DNA of 64,000 nucleotides from CBDHDJ01 sp965261645. GTDB taxonomy: Bacteria; Pseudomonadota; Alphaproteobacteria; SHVV01. Under the pieces are notes generated by a model. It searched no databases, was not told where the DNA came from, and saw only the letters and a list, made by a program, of their open reading frames with translations. The stretch covers positions 1,426,001-1,490,000 of the forward strand of contig CBDHDJ010000003.1 of NCBI GenBank assembly GCA_965261645.1, written 5' to 3'. This document shows positions 36,868 through 46,108 of the stretch, piece by piece. The translations under genes and the position numbers were made by a program. How positions within the stretch are numbered: position 1 is the first letter of the stretch; each line of letters starts with the position of its first letter.

Positions 36868-36975
36868 ACCGGATGCTCCCTGAGCGCCGGTTCGGCGGCT
36901 GTCGCTGCAACATCCAGGCGTTGTGGCGTTGCTGGATCGGGCCCCATGTTCGCGCTTGGTGGGCAGGCCCAGGCA
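36868..36975. other. Element junction C: integrase-end scrap, bactofilin 3' stub, left-end repeat
   Basis: Contains GGATGCTCCCTGAGCGCCG, matching the end of integrase B, then a diverged bactofilin 3' stub (36931-36975), then repeat R. It starts unit 2 and resembles junction A. Confidence 0.5.
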
Positions 36976-37804
36976 CTCGCACGACTCAGCACACACTCTT
37001 TATATATGCGTAATGCTGGCGAACCTGCCGGCGCGCCGGCAACGTGTGTGGAAGCGAGCGTCTCCGCACGTTAGATACAAGAGGCCGATTTGCCATTGCT
37101 CTGCGCCTGCCGTCATCAGGCGGCCCCGGCATTGGTCTGGCCGTCAGGAATATCAAAGCCGCCAATCCTGGCCGATCGGGGCCTTTCCGGCGGTCGGCGG
37201 CTGGTAGCAACGCATGCAATCAGGTGGGAATCCGGCCGCACCCGCTGGTCGCATAGTATAATGCGGTCGACCCAAATCTGCCGCTAAGGCATCGCCAAGG
37301 CCCGGCAGCCCTTGCGATTCGGTGCCATAATTCCGACATTTTCTGTTGACCGGGAATCAATTTGGCTTTATGCACGTTTTTAGCGTCCATTGAACATGCG
37401 AGTTTGTATCGAACTGCCTGAATGTTTTTGTTACAGGCATCATGATGTTGGACTGCAAATTAAATGGATGTAAGTTTTTGCATAGGGCCACTTGCGTGAT
37501 AACCTACATATGTTAAGTTGCTCATGGTTACTCGGCCTCAATCGCGGGGCCACTTCAAACTATGATTATTAGGAGTGCCTCGGATGAAGTTATCTGAGGA
37601 CCGGATCGGAAAACCGATCTGCCGCAGCTAAAAGCCAAATCTTTACAGCACGTTACAAACACCCCCGAAATCCCCTATTATTTTCCCTACCGTCGATGTA
37701 ACACCCTTGCAACACGGCGGTGAAGTTTTTGGCAAGCCTTTGTTATATTGGGGAGATTTCGGTGAACGAACACGATTGAAGCCCTACAAACTGCGGCGCC
37801 AACC
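36976..37804. repeat. Left-end repeat R, copy 2
   Basis: Nearly identical to 3864-4694; the AT-rich part (about 37335-37750) is the most striking composition change in unit 2. Similarity stops at the inverted-repeat position of copy 1. Confidence 0.7.
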
Positions 37805-38109
37805 GGCTGGGCGGCGACGCATAGCGCTGTTGCCTTAGCCAGCGCTTATCACCAAGCGTACCAAATGAATACTGTTAGTTGCTGGCTCTCAGGTGCCGTT
37901 GCGCCCGATTTGCAACCTCTCCCCCGTCACTTCGGCCTCGAAGTCCACGTTAGTGTCGTTGTAGTATCGCTAAGGATCTGACACAGGTAGTCCTTTCGGC
38001 AGCTTTCCGGTAGCATTATGGATTGCTTCAATTTACTCAATTAGTCAGCCGCTACCATGTTGCTTAAACTCGTCGATGTTCCCTTCGTCGCCTTCCATTT
38101 TCTCAGTGA
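37805..38109. other. Non-coding spacer downstream of the Doc-like toxin
   Basis: About 300 bp, no gene and no clear terminator. Confidence 0.4.
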
Positions 38110-38508
38110 CTATACATTACCTAGCAGGACCAAGCGTGCACGAAACCACTTTACAAGGTCCTCGTATTCATTATCACCACGCGCGACGCTGGTAATGGTG
38201 TCCGCGACTACATTGTCGTCTTCGACAAATTCATAACCGCTTCGCTGCACCAACAACTCAACCAAATAAAGTGCCGTTCGCTTATTGCCGTCCGTAAACC
38301 CATGGTTGCAAACAATACCGTGAACCAATGCCGCCGCTTTTTGATGGATGCGTCGGTGGTAGCCGTGATATGGGCGAGCTATGGCTGACTGAATCGTGTT
38401 CTCGTTTAGGATCCCAGGGGCTCCGCCATGTTGAAGTGCTTCCTCATGGCCGCGTACCGCATCTGCCCAGGTGACGCGGTAGTGCCGCCTACCGATTTGC
38501 CAAGACCC
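38110..38508 (-). CDS. Doc/Fic-family death-on-curing toxin, start codon unclear
   Basis: The frame encodes the Doc fold: EEALQHGGAPGILNENTIQSAI, IHQKAAALVHGI and the Fic motif HGFTDGNKRTAL, followed by YLVELLVQRSGYEF. Doc toxins phosphorylate EF-Tu. The open frame runs from a TGA just above 38508 but has no ATG, GTG or TTG until a TTG at 38328, which would lose the N-terminal half. It either uses an unusual start inside the antitoxin gene or has lost its start. It overlaps the antitoxin 3' end by about 20 bp, the usual operon layout. Confidence 0.7.
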   Translation of the reverse strand, partial: GSWQIGRRHYRVTWADAVRGHEEALQHGGAPGILNENTIQSAIARPYHGYHRRIHQKAAALVHGIVCNHGFTDGNKRTALYLVELLVQRSGYEFVEDDNVVADTITSVARGDNEYEDLVKWFRARLVLLGNV

Positions 38509-38686
38509 TCATGGCTTTCCGGCGCTTTACAGAGGTTTCCGTGATGATCCGCTCGGATGTCCGGGTAACGACGCTCGCGGGTTTGCTCCCGGAACCGGTT
38601 TGTCCCAGCGAGCTATCGCGACCGGTCTTGACGACCTGTTTGGACTGCGTTCTCCTGGACCGCGGCGATTTTAGGCTCTTTGTCAT
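38489..38686 (-). CDS. Putative antitoxin partner of the Doc-like toxin
   Basis: A 65-residue basic protein beginning MTKSLKSPRSRR with a C-terminal helix ending KRRKAMRVLANR, resembling the tails of small antitoxins coupled to Doc-family toxins. It directly precedes and overlaps the toxin frame. Identification rests on size and position more than on a known fold. Confidence 0.55.
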   Translation of the reverse strand: MTKSLKSPRSRRTQSKQVVKTGRDSSLGQTGSGSKPASVVTRTSERIITETSVKRRKAMRVLANR

Positions 38687-38925
38687 CGCTTGACCCTTCA
38701 AGACCGGATACATGGATCTCAATACACATCATAACAATTCAAGCTTACACGTCCAACGCTATCCCACCATTACTATCGTCTGAGCCGCCGCAACCTCAGC
38801 GTCAGAAAGCAGCGTTTGACTGTACCACCGTGTCCCCCATCCCGGCCCTGGACCCGAACTTGAGCGGTGATACACTCCAGACACAGCAAGCTGATCAAGC
38901 CCTATTCGGCTTAGGAGCAATTGCC

Positions 38926-39465
38926 ATGACGTGTTTTGAAATTCTGACCATACTTGGTGCGGTGTTCGCTGCGGTGTTCGCTGCGGTATTCGCGTGGTGG
39001 CGTTGCTGGTCCGCAGACAAAATGCTGCGACTAGAAATGTTCAAGGAAGCGACCAAACTCGCCGGTGACGAACGTAGCGATCGATCCTATATGGAACGTG
39101 TCGCAGGTATTTTCATATTGACGGGGCTGGTCGATCAGCAGTTTTGGATAAGTCGTCTTTTGTGCAGACGCGGCGAATATGACGAGGTGGTTGGAATCCT
39201 AGTTGGAGTTTTCTTGAGATATCGTTGTCTAATTTTCCCCGACGATGCGCCGGACGGTCACAAAGGAGGCCAGTTAGATTACCGTAGCAGGGAATATCTG
39301 CTGATCAGAGACTGGATCAACAATCGGGCGCCAAGTCGGATAATTGGGAAAATCACCTTTCCAGAAAATCACCCATTTGTGATGTGCGATGGGAAGCTGG
39401 AAGCGAACGAACGCAGCTCTGAATATGGGAATTGGAAGGAGGCAACCGGCCAGCCTCCTTATTGA
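38926..39465 (+). CDS. Membrane-anchored hypothetical protein, 179 aa
   Basis: One N-terminal transmembrane segment (about 5-26; ILTILGAVFAAVFAAVFAWW with a repeated VFAA unit encoded by an 11-12 bp tandem duplication), then a soluble alpha-helical region of about 150 residues with no family I recognise. GGAG precedes ATG 38926. Cargo of unit 2 only. Confidence 0.6.
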   Translation: MTCFEILTILGAVFAAVFAAVFAWWRCWSADKMLRLEMFKEATKLAGDERSDRSYMERVAGIFILTGLVDQQFWISRLLCRRGEYDEVVGILVGVFLRYRCLIFPDDAPDGHKGGQLDYRSREYLLIRDWINNRAPSRIIGKITFPENHPFVMCDGKLEANERSSEYGNWKEATGQPPY

Positions 39466-39728
39466 AGGGGTTGCAGAAACCAAGCCCAAGTCAGAGCGCT
39501 GCCGCTTCCCTTGGTTACTGTTCGGCGTGCGTATTCGACACCGGCCGGCGCGCTAACCCATTGAGATCCTGTGATTCTAGGGGTCATATTTCCGCGCCGA
39601 TTAACAGTTTGGCAATGCCATCCGGCCCGATATGTAGACATACCGACCCAACGCGCTAGTTATCACGAGCGTGATATGCGTCATCGGCGGCACACAAAGT
39701 TCTGAACTCTTGTCATGGATTGAAGACA
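39466..39728. other. Spacer before the conserved block
   Basis: About 260 bp, no gene supported. Similarity with unit 1 starts near 39635. Confidence 0.4.
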
Positions 39729-39971
39729 ATGTTGGGGAGATGGGGCGCAAACCGGAAGAAAAACAAGGAACCGATTCCTGGTCAGCGATACCGCACAGTT
39801 GGACAGAATGCGATGGGCCAGGTTTCACCCGTGATATGGGAACTGGAGAAGGTCATTCGCGGTTCAGACGGTCGTGAATACGCTCGGCTGACTCGAGCAA
39901 GCGATCGTGCGGAGAACAAACTTGTGTCACTGTCTGCTTTGTTCGACCCAACCCTTTACACGCACGTCTGA
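39729..39971 (+). CDS. Small conserved protein, 80 aa, copy 2 (intact)
   Basis: Basic N-terminus (MLGRWGANRKKNKEPIPGQRY), then a helical core (IWELEKVIRGSDG, DRAENKLVSLSALFDP). The unit 1 copy has an early stop. Start ATG 39729 is favoured; a TTG 9 bp upstream is also possible. No clear ribosome site. Function unknown. Confidence 0.5.
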   Translation: MLGRWGANRKKNKEPIPGQRYRTVGQNAMGQVSPVIWELEKVIRGSDGREYARLTRASDRAENKLVSLSALFDPTLYTHV

Positions 39972-40233
39972 CGCCTGAGCGCATCCTGACGCGCCGGTGC
40001 CTTAGCTTTCTACTTTTCCCACCACGCCGCCCGCCCGTCAGGTCAAGGCGGCGACCCCTTCCGGCACCCGAAATCTGGACCGCGACCCACCGCGGCGACG
40101 CTCTTCGTCGAGGCCTCTCTTTGCGTGCCGCGCGCCGCGATGAGTCCGAGCCTGGCCGTGAGGCGGGCGGCGGATGGATGTCCGGGAGGGCATTCCTGCC
40201 GTTCGCAACCACGGACACGAAGGAGATGGCACG

Positions 40234-40554
40234 ATGCAGACGGTCAAGGCGTTTCGCGGCAATGCCCGCACATTCCTCACGCACATGTTCGGCCGCGGTC
40301 TCGATGACGACCGTTACGTGATCGAGCGGTTCCGGTCGAAGGCCGACGGCGAGATCCATCCCCGGCGCCGCAACGGGGCCTCGAAGAAGAGCCGGGGCAA
40401 GACTTCCCGCGAGATCGTCTCCCTGAGCATCGTCCAGCGGATGAGGCCCGAGCGCGACGAGATCATCGTCTGCACCGGCACCGCCATCACCGGTGGAATT
40501 CAATATTGGGGCGATCGCGCGATGGGCTTGCTGGTGAACGGCAAGTATCGCTGA
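40234..40554 (+). CDS. Conserved hypothetical protein, 106 aa, copy 2
   Basis: Aligns along its whole length with the gene at 11657-11977, with about ten substitutions, mostly in the basic centre (HPRRRNGASKKS). Same upstream AAGGAG box. Selection on both copies is suggested by the excess of silent changes. No family recognised. Confidence 0.7.
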   Translation: MQTVKAFRGNARTFLTHMFGRGLDDDRYVIERFRSKADGEIHPRRRNGASKKSRGKTSREIVSLSIVQRMRPERDEIIVCTGTAITGGIQYWGDRAMGLLVNGKYR

Positions 40555-40636
40555 GGTGCGATCCGCGCAGACGTCTGGCCGCGCCTGCAACGGACGTACG
40601 TTCTTCATCAGGACCATTACTGCGGAAGGGAAGAAC

Positions 40637-41143
40637 ATGCCATTCAAGGATCCCGAGAAGGAACGCGCATGCGCCCGGCGGCGCTATAAACGCATTACCG
40701 CCGAGCGGACCGTCCGGGGCATGTGTCCTAGATGCGGTAAGGCGAAGCCAGTGCCCGATCGCACCTTGTGCCGTCCCTGCGGCGAGAAGCGGCGCAGGGC
40801 GGAGCGCGCGCGCCATGCGAAGGCCAAGTCCGCCGGTATGCTGTACGCCGGCAGAGATGCCGAACGGTGCCGCAGGAGCGCGAGTGACAGGGGCAAGCGC
40901 CGCAACCGGGCACGGAAGAAGGCTGGCCTGTGCACGCGTTGCGGCAAGCACCAGCCCGTTGAAGGCGGAACGGTGTGCGAACCCTGCCGCGAGATGAGGC
41001 GTGAGAAGGAGCGGGAACAACATGCCGTGCGGCGTGCAGCTGGCCAGTGCGGCAGGTGCGGTGCACCCGCCCTCGACCGCAGCGCGCGGTGCGAGCGGTG
41101 CGCCAGGAGCGCGGCCAAACCCTCAAGGAAGAAGGCGAAGAAC
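40637..41143 (+). pseudogene. Zinc-ribbon protein copy 2, 5' part, split by insertion
   Basis: About 169 codons matching the first three zinc ribbons of the unit 1 gene (CPRC/CRPC, CTRC/CEPC, CGRC/CERC). The frame meets the insertion at 41143; read-through continues as junk to 41395. The rest of the gene lies at 44745-45053. Excision of the intervening element would restore one frame. Confidence 0.88.
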
Positions 41144-43440
41144 TATCCTCCATACTGCACCTCATTATTCTCAGCGACGGCAAGCCCGGGCATCGCATGT
41201 CGTTTTGAAAGCTCGCGTCTCGATTGTTTCGTCGGCGCGGGGTCGGGAATTTCGAACAGCCAATGGCCTCTATCGGAGCAGGCCCGTCCGCGCAGAAGCC
41301 CGACCTTGCACCATCTGTGGACGGTGTCGATCGAAACCCCGAGTTGCTCGGCAGCCTCGCGGGCCGTCAACAGCCCTCGGGCGCGGAGTTGCTGATAGCG
41401 GGACTTCGGCATTCGCAGTGAGAACTCCCGTCTCGGCTGTTTGGTCGGCGGGGGGTGAGCGGGGATATCGAACATGTGGATACCCCCGTCGGTGTAGACG
41501 TGTCCGCTCAGCAGTCCGACCTTCCGCCATGCGTTGACTGTATCGGTCGAAACCCCGAGTCGCTTGGCCACCTCGCTGGTCGTCAACAACCCACGTTCGC
41601 GCAGCCGCTCACGGCGCGTCTTGAGGTCGTAGTTCTGTCGGACCGCCCTTACCAACATCGGGGTAAAGGCGTGCCCCCGTCCGCTTCGGTGTCCACGCTC
41701 GTTGAGGATCTCTGCGATCTCGCCATAGGTGTGGTCGTCCAACAGCCTGTCGACCTCGGCAACCACCTCGCCACTGGTCTCGTAGCGCTTACCGATAGGT
41801 GGAGCCGGCGTCCAGGTGAGCTGGCGGGTCGCGCCGCCGCGCAGACGCACCCCCAGGCTGCACGTAGCCTTGGTGATCGTCACGTCCTCGATCAGCAACC
41901 GCGCCATCCGCTTGCGCTCCCGGTGCGGCGTCGCCGGATCGTTCCACAAACGCGGAAAGTCGCTGGCCAGCGCCAGAATCCGTTGCCGTTCCCGTTCGTC
42001 CAATCCCTGGCCCGGTTCGGCACGGCCGCGCTCAAGCTCGTGCTGTGCCTCGTCCAGAGCTCGGAGCTTCGCGTTCCACTCCGCCTCCAGCACATCGGCG
42101 ACCATCCGGTTGTCGGGATGGGCCTGCATGAACCTCTGCCGCGCCAGGTTCGCTTCCTCGCGGGCGCGCTGCACGCGCTGAGCGCGCCACAGATCGGCCT
42201 CCCCGGCGCGCGCGGCGAGTTCATCCTGCACCTGCAACGCCAGGTCCAGCGTGAGCGGTGTCATCAGCTCCACCAGCAGTTCGCCGACCGCCCGGTCGAT
42301 GGCGGCGCCGGAGATGTTCTGACACCCGGTGTCCGCTGTCTCGTACCTTGCACGATCCCCGCACGTGTAGTCGGGATACTTCTCGCCTTTGCGCGTGTGG
42401 TAGCGCACCCCCATGTTCCGCCCGCACACGCCGCAGATAGCCAGGCCCTGCAGCAGCGCCGGCCCCTCGCGCGGGGGGCCGCGGCGCTGCGCGCCGTAGG
42501 ATTGCGCATTGTCCCGGAGCTGGCGCTCATTCTCCTCGAACCGCTCCCAGGTGATATAGCCCGGGTGCGCGTCGTGCAGCAGCACCGTCCATTCCTCACG
42601 TGCCACGCCTTTCAACTCGACACCGCCGCCGGGACGCCGACGGCAGCGGGTGCGTCCGTAGGCGAAAGCGCCCGCATATCGTGGGTTGTGCAGCACGTTC
42701 AGCACCCGCCCGGTCGTCAGCGGCTTCCAATACAGCTCGCCCTTCTGCCATCCGCCGGGAGGACGGTATGGAAACAGCAGATTCTCGTCGAGGAAGTGCT
42801 TCATTGTCGCGCGCGCCGCTCCCGTTCGGGTGAAGGTGTCGAACAGCAGCCGCAGGCTGTTTTGCACCTGCGGGTCGGGGTCGAGGACCACTTGGCTGAG
42901 CGGGTTGTAGACCAGCCCCACCGGCAGCGGAATCTTCAACTCCCCGCGCTTGGCCGCGTTCAGCACTCCGCCGCGCAGCCGGGCGCGCATCATGTGCAGC
43001 TCCGCCTCCGACATAGTCCCCTTGAGGCCGAGCAGGAGCCTGTCGTTGAAGTCGATGGGATCGTAGACGCCATCCTCGTCGAGGATCAGCGTCTCGCTCA
43101 CGGCGCAGATCTCGAGCAACCGATGCCAGTCGGTGGAATTGCGCGCGAGACGACTGACCTCGAGCCCGAGCACGATCCCCGCCCGTCCCATGCCGACCTC
43201 GGCGACCAGGCGCCGGAATCCCTCGCGGTCGACGTCAGCGCCGGAGAGGCCGAGATCGCTATCGATCACGACGATACTCTCGGTCGGCCAGCCCAGCGCC
43301 ACGGCCCGCTCGCGTAGCGCGTACTGGCGGCGCGTGCTCTCGCCATGGTCGAACACCTGGCGCAGGCTGGACTGACGCACGTACAGGTAGGCATCGCGGC
43401 TCAGGTGGTTCGCGGCAATCTTCTGATGGGCGGTGTTCAT
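41143..43440 (-). CDS. Large serine recombinase
   Basis: A 765-residue recombinase. The catalytic resolvase domain (about 15-165) has the nucleophile in YVRQSS (Ser24) and the VSRLARN-type helix (LEVSRLARNSTDW). A recombinase domain (about 190-300), a zinc ribbon (CGVCG, later CGDRA and CQN), and a coiled coil (about 430-520) follow. Unusually, the C-terminus has two tandem MerR-like helix-turn-helix units (about 650-695 and 715-760; LTTSEVAKRLGVSTDTV and LTAREAAEQLGVSIDTV). Start ATG 43440 overlaps the stop of the preceding small gene (ATGA). It should integrate and excise this 3.6 kb element. Confidence 0.93.
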   Translation of the reverse strand: MNTAHQKIAANHLSRDAYLYVRQSSLRQVFDHGESTRRQYALRERAVALGWPTESIVVIDSDLGLSGADVDREGFRRLVAEVGMGRAGIVLGLEVSRLARNSTDWHRLLEICAVSETLILDEDGVYDPIDFNDRLLLGLKGTMSEAELHMMRARLRGGVLNAAKRGELKIPLPVGLVYNPLSQVVLDPDPQVQNSLRLLFDTFTRTGAARATMKHFLDENLLFPYRPPGGWQKGELYWKPLTTGRVLNVLHNPRYAGAFAYGRTRCRRRPGGGVELKGVAREEWTVLLHDAHPGYITWERFEENERQLRDNAQSYGAQRRGPPREGPALLQGLAICGVCGRNMGVRYHTRKGEKYPDYTCGDRARYETADTGCQNISGAAIDRAVGELLVELMTPLTLDLALQVQDELAARAGEADLWRAQRVQRAREEANLARQRFMQAHPDNRMVADVLEAEWNAKLRALDEAQHELERGRAEPGQGLDERERQRILALASDFPRLWNDPATPHRERKRMARLLIEDVTITKATCSLGVRLRGGATRQLTWTPAPPIGKRYETSGEVVAEVDRLLDDHTYGEIAEILNERGHRSGRGHAFTPMLVRAVRQNYDLKTRRERLRERGLLTTSEVAKRLGVSTDTVNAWRKVGLLSGHVYTDGGIHMFDIPAHPPPTKQPRREFSLRMPKSRYQQLRARGLLTAREAAEQLGVSIDTVHRWCKVGLLRGRACSDRGHWLFEIPDPAPTKQSRRELSKRHAMPGLAVAENNEVQYGG

Positions 43441-43739
43441 GCCGACTCCCTCATCATATGGACGTTTAGCATGGCCAACAGAATGTCGATCGCCGGTCCC
43501 TCGGTCTCGGCCGGCAGCGGCTCGGATGTACCGCCTCTGCACACGGTAGCCGCCGCGACGGGCAGCTCGGCGAAGGCGTGCAGCCAGGCCGCGACACCGC
43601 GCAGCGCCACCACGGCAAGTCCGTGACGGTCGTGGGCGACGCCGGGCTCGACGGCATGACGGCGCATCCGCTCGTAGCCCTGTCCGTAGGCGGAATGCCC
43701 CGCCGCGGCGAGCGCGGCGCATGGCGGGGGGCGCATCAT
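43437..43739 (-). CDS. Small protein between HTH protein and recombinase
   Basis: 100 codons, starting at ATG 43739 that overlaps the HTH stop (ATGA) and ending in an ATGA overlap with the recombinase start. The nested overlaps support a real, translationally coupled gene. The sequence (YGQGYERMRRHAV, WLHAFAELP) has no family I know. Confidence 0.65.
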   Translation of the reverse strand: MMRPPPCAALAAAGHSAYGQGYERMRRHAVEPGVAHDRHGLAVVALRGVAAWLHAFAELPVAAATVCRGGTSEPLPAETEGPAIDILLAMLNVHMMRESA

Positions 43740-44197
43740 CGGCGTTTTTTTCCCCGCGTGAGGCCGCGGTCGATGCTGCGGCGATGGACCGAGATGCCGA
43801 AGCGGTCGCGCACGAGCTCGACCAGCTCGGCGGCGGTCAGCTCCGGCTGTTCGCGCTTCGCCGCCTGTAGCGCCTCGACCACCTCGTCGCTGAGCTTGTG
43901 GGGCCGGCGCGGTCCCGGCCGGTCCGGCAGCAATCCCGGCAGCCCGCCCGCCTCCCAGGCGCGTTGCGCCAGATACCAGGTAGGGCGCGAGACGCCGAAG
44001 CTCGCAGCGGCATGGCTCACCGGCACGCCGTCCTCGCGCACGCGGCGCAGCATCTCGTACTTGACCTGGAGCAGATCGCGCGGGTCGAAGAACGCGTTCG
44101 ACAGGAACAGCTCGTCGCGCACCGTCTCCGCGTTCGGGTTCAGGCAGCCGTGCTCCTTGAGGGCTCGGGTCTTTGCATCGGCGGGACGTCTGGCCAT
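43736..44197 (-). CDS. Helix-turn-helix protein of the serine-recombinase element
   Basis: A 153-residue protein with an HTH (about 48-85; VSHAAASFGVSRPTWYLAQRAWEAGG) like those of transposase and resolvase helper proteins, followed by a second helical domain (ELTAAELVELVRDRFGISVHRRSIDRGL). ATG 44197. Likely the regulator or targeting partner of the recombinase; first of three overlapping genes. Confidence 0.82.
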   Translation of the reverse strand: MARRPADAKTRALKEHGCLNPNAETVRDELFLSNAFFDPRDLLQVKYEMLRRVREDGVPVSHAAASFGVSRPTWYLAQRAWEAGGLPGLLPDRPGPRRPHKLSDEVVEALQAAKREQPELTAAELVELVRDRFGISVHRRSIDRGLTRGKKRR

Positions 44198-44379
44198 CGC
44201 GCGGGCTCCATCGAGAAAGGAATGTAAATTTATTTATGCACCTTACCGGCGCCGTATCAAGCCCCGCCTTCTCCTCTTTGATCGAAAATAGGCTGATATA
44301 CCATACATATAAGCCAATCACCGCCATCTCTCCGGCCGCCGCGATACTCTGCTTTCGCCTTTGATGCGCAAAAATATTC

Positions 44380-44685
44380 TTACACATACGGCAAAATCTC
44401 CTTGACAGTCTCCGCTCCGCCGTCGCTCTCCCTCCCAGCGCGACCGTCTCCGTCCAGGCTGTCCAGCAATGCCGCCAATGCGAGCAGATCCGAGACACGG
44501 AACGCCGACCGGCCCGCCGCCACCCCCACAAACGGATCCACCGCCGCAGCACTGGTAAAAGCCTGACGAATGCTGCGCAGCACCCCGTCATCACCCGTGT
44601 AATGGACCCATCCCACACCCTGCACCGACCTGACCTCGACCAGCTCGAACTCGCGTCCGTGAAGAGGATGAAACAGGTGCGTCAC
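44380..44685 (-). CDS. DUF5372 family protein
   Basis: About 101 residues beginning VTHLFHPLHGREFELVEV, the family's hallmark, followed by a YTGDDGVLRSI strand and a helical C-terminus. GTG 44685 with GAGGGG about 11 bp upstream is the best start; an ATG further up is outside the element. DUF5372 genes are repeatedly found with this type of recombinase element. Role unknown. Confidence 0.72.
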   Translation of the reverse strand: MTHLFHPLHGREFELVEVRSVQGVGWVHYTGDDGVLRSIRQAFTSAAAVDPFVGVAAGRSAFRVSDLLALAALLDSLDGDGRAGRESDGGAETVKEILPYV

Positions 44686-44744
44686 ACGGAAGTTGCGCCC
44701 CTCAACGCATCCAAGGGGTGCAGTTGAATCCTGTGTCCAAGAAC

Positions 44745-45053
44745 GCCCGAGGCCGCCGGCGTTACGTCCGGCGCCGGGTGCGAAGGCTTTGCATAGATTG
44801 CGCCGCACCGTCCCAGGGCGCGGCCCGGTGCCCGGAGTGCGCCCGCCGCTCGTACCTGCGCTCCGACGAGCATCGCGGTCTGCCGATCCTGCCGCCCCGC
44901 TACACGGTCATCGAGATCGCGACAGGGGCTGATCACGGGACATGGGACTCCATGGCCGAAGTAGCGATGTGCCTGGCGTACGCCCGGTTGTCTCGTGAAG
45001 ATGTGGAAGTGATTTCCGACGTTTCACCCATGGCGGCCCTGATCGGGTATTGA
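44745..45053 (+). pseudogene. Zinc-ribbon protein copy 2, 3' part
   Basis: The last ~103 codons: fourth zinc ribbon (CIDC, CPEC) and the cysteine-free C-terminal domain ending DVSPMAALIGY, with two substitutions relative to unit 1. It continues the frame of 40637-41143 once the insertion is removed. Confidence 0.88.
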
Positions 45054-45604
45054 TTGGCGTTCGGCGGGATCTCTCGACAGGCACCGAGGCGCCCGGCCGG
45101 CGGCAGCCTCGCGGCGCTCAACCGCATGGGCTGTAGTCTCGGAGACGCTTCCTGGCTCCGGGGTGGGTTCGTGTCCGGGAACATCGGCCCCGGCCGCATC
45201 CTCGAGCGCCGGCCATCGGCAGCAACGCACTCAGCGTAATTCACACGTTTCCCGGTATCCGGCACGAGGCGTCCGAACGGTTGTTGCCGTCCTCCGCCCG
45301 ACCTCGGCGAATTTGCGCCTTTGCGCCGCCAGCCGGCTCGAATAACTCAACCCGCCATGTTGAGATTTGCAGTCGCCCGACGCGCGGTTCGGATTCGACC
45401 GGGATGCCCAGTCCGCCATCATCGAGGTTGCATGACAACAGCAGACGGAACCCGTGGGCACCGCCTCCACACGAACCTGGCCAGCCGCGCGACGCGGCAC
45501 GGAGAGGCCGGGAGCAGCGCTGCAAGGGCGATCCGGGCGGTGAGCGGGAGAGTCACTTCCGCCGGCATCCCCGTCCCCCCGCTTTGCAACCCAAGGAGGC
45601 CCAA
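45054..45604. other. 550-bp stretch, unit 2 equivalent of 12875-13515
   Basis: Contains the doubtful short frame ending RRPSAATHSA (45239) and otherwise no gene. Indels relative to unit 1 argue against an essential coding function. Confidence 0.4.
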
Positions 45605-45919
45605 ATGCTTGATACCCTGACACCGCACAGAGACGCCGGGGATTTCAACACTGTGCCCGGCGTCTTGCCCGATCACGGCGGGTTTCTGCCGGAAGCACGC
45701 ACCGGTGCCCGCGAGGCCGCGGCCCACATGAAGGATCTGGCGGAACGTTTCGCCGAGCTGCGGAACGCCATCATGCGCCTGTCCGGCAATCCGTCTCGCG
45801 GCGAACGCGACGGGCTCCGCCACCAGCTTCTCCATCTCGAACACACCTTGATGAGCGCGAGGGGCAGCCTCGACGACACTGTCATCGCCATCATGGACGC
45901 CAACGACGCGGTCCTTTGA
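45605..45919 (+). CDS. Conserved hypothetical protein, 104 aa, copy 2
   Basis: Same length and frame as the gene at 13516-13830 with about fifteen substitutions; the helical core (MKDLAERFAELRNAIMRL) is unchanged. AAGGAG is found upstream of ATG 45605. Confidence 0.68.
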   Translation: MLDTLTPHRDAGDFNTVPGVLPDHGGFLPEARTGAREAAAHMKDLAERFAELRNAIMRLSGNPSRGERDGLRHQLLHLEHTLMSARGSLDDTVIAIMDANDAVL

Positions 45920-46108
45920 CAACACGCGCGGCGCTTGCCGGGCAAAATCGTGCCACCAGTTGCCGCCGTGCGATGCCCCCACACTCTCCGGCCTGCCTCG
46001 ACCAACGTGCAAGAGAGTTTGAGGAAGGCAAAGAGAAGGGCGACGCGCCAAAGGGTAAAGAGAGTTCCCTCCGGGCGGTGTCTCAACCCCATAAACCGGA
46101 GATGCAAA

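Larger units (their letters stand above)
41144..44744 (-). mobile_element. Serine-recombinase mobile element inside the zinc-ribbon gene
   Basis: 3.6 kb bordered by AAGAAC on both sides (41138-41143 and 44739-44744); the intact paralogue has a single AAAAAC at the same point (12550-12570 region). It carries a large serine recombinase, a small ORF, a helix-turn-helix protein and a DUF5372 protein on one strand. The recombinase stop codon (41143-41145) overlaps the boundary. Serine recombinases leave a short shared core, consistent with the 6-bp repeat. Confidence 0.88.

Noticed and set aside
3864..37804. True tandem array of one element
   Set aside because: Backbone-type genes (DUF1476, YibQ-like) lie between units 1 and 2, so only the copy 0 / unit 1 joint at 3.8 kb looks tandem.
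41455..43317. 620-codon frame on the plus strand
   Set aside because: Antisense to the serine recombinase, which has clear motifs; the frame is open because of high GC.
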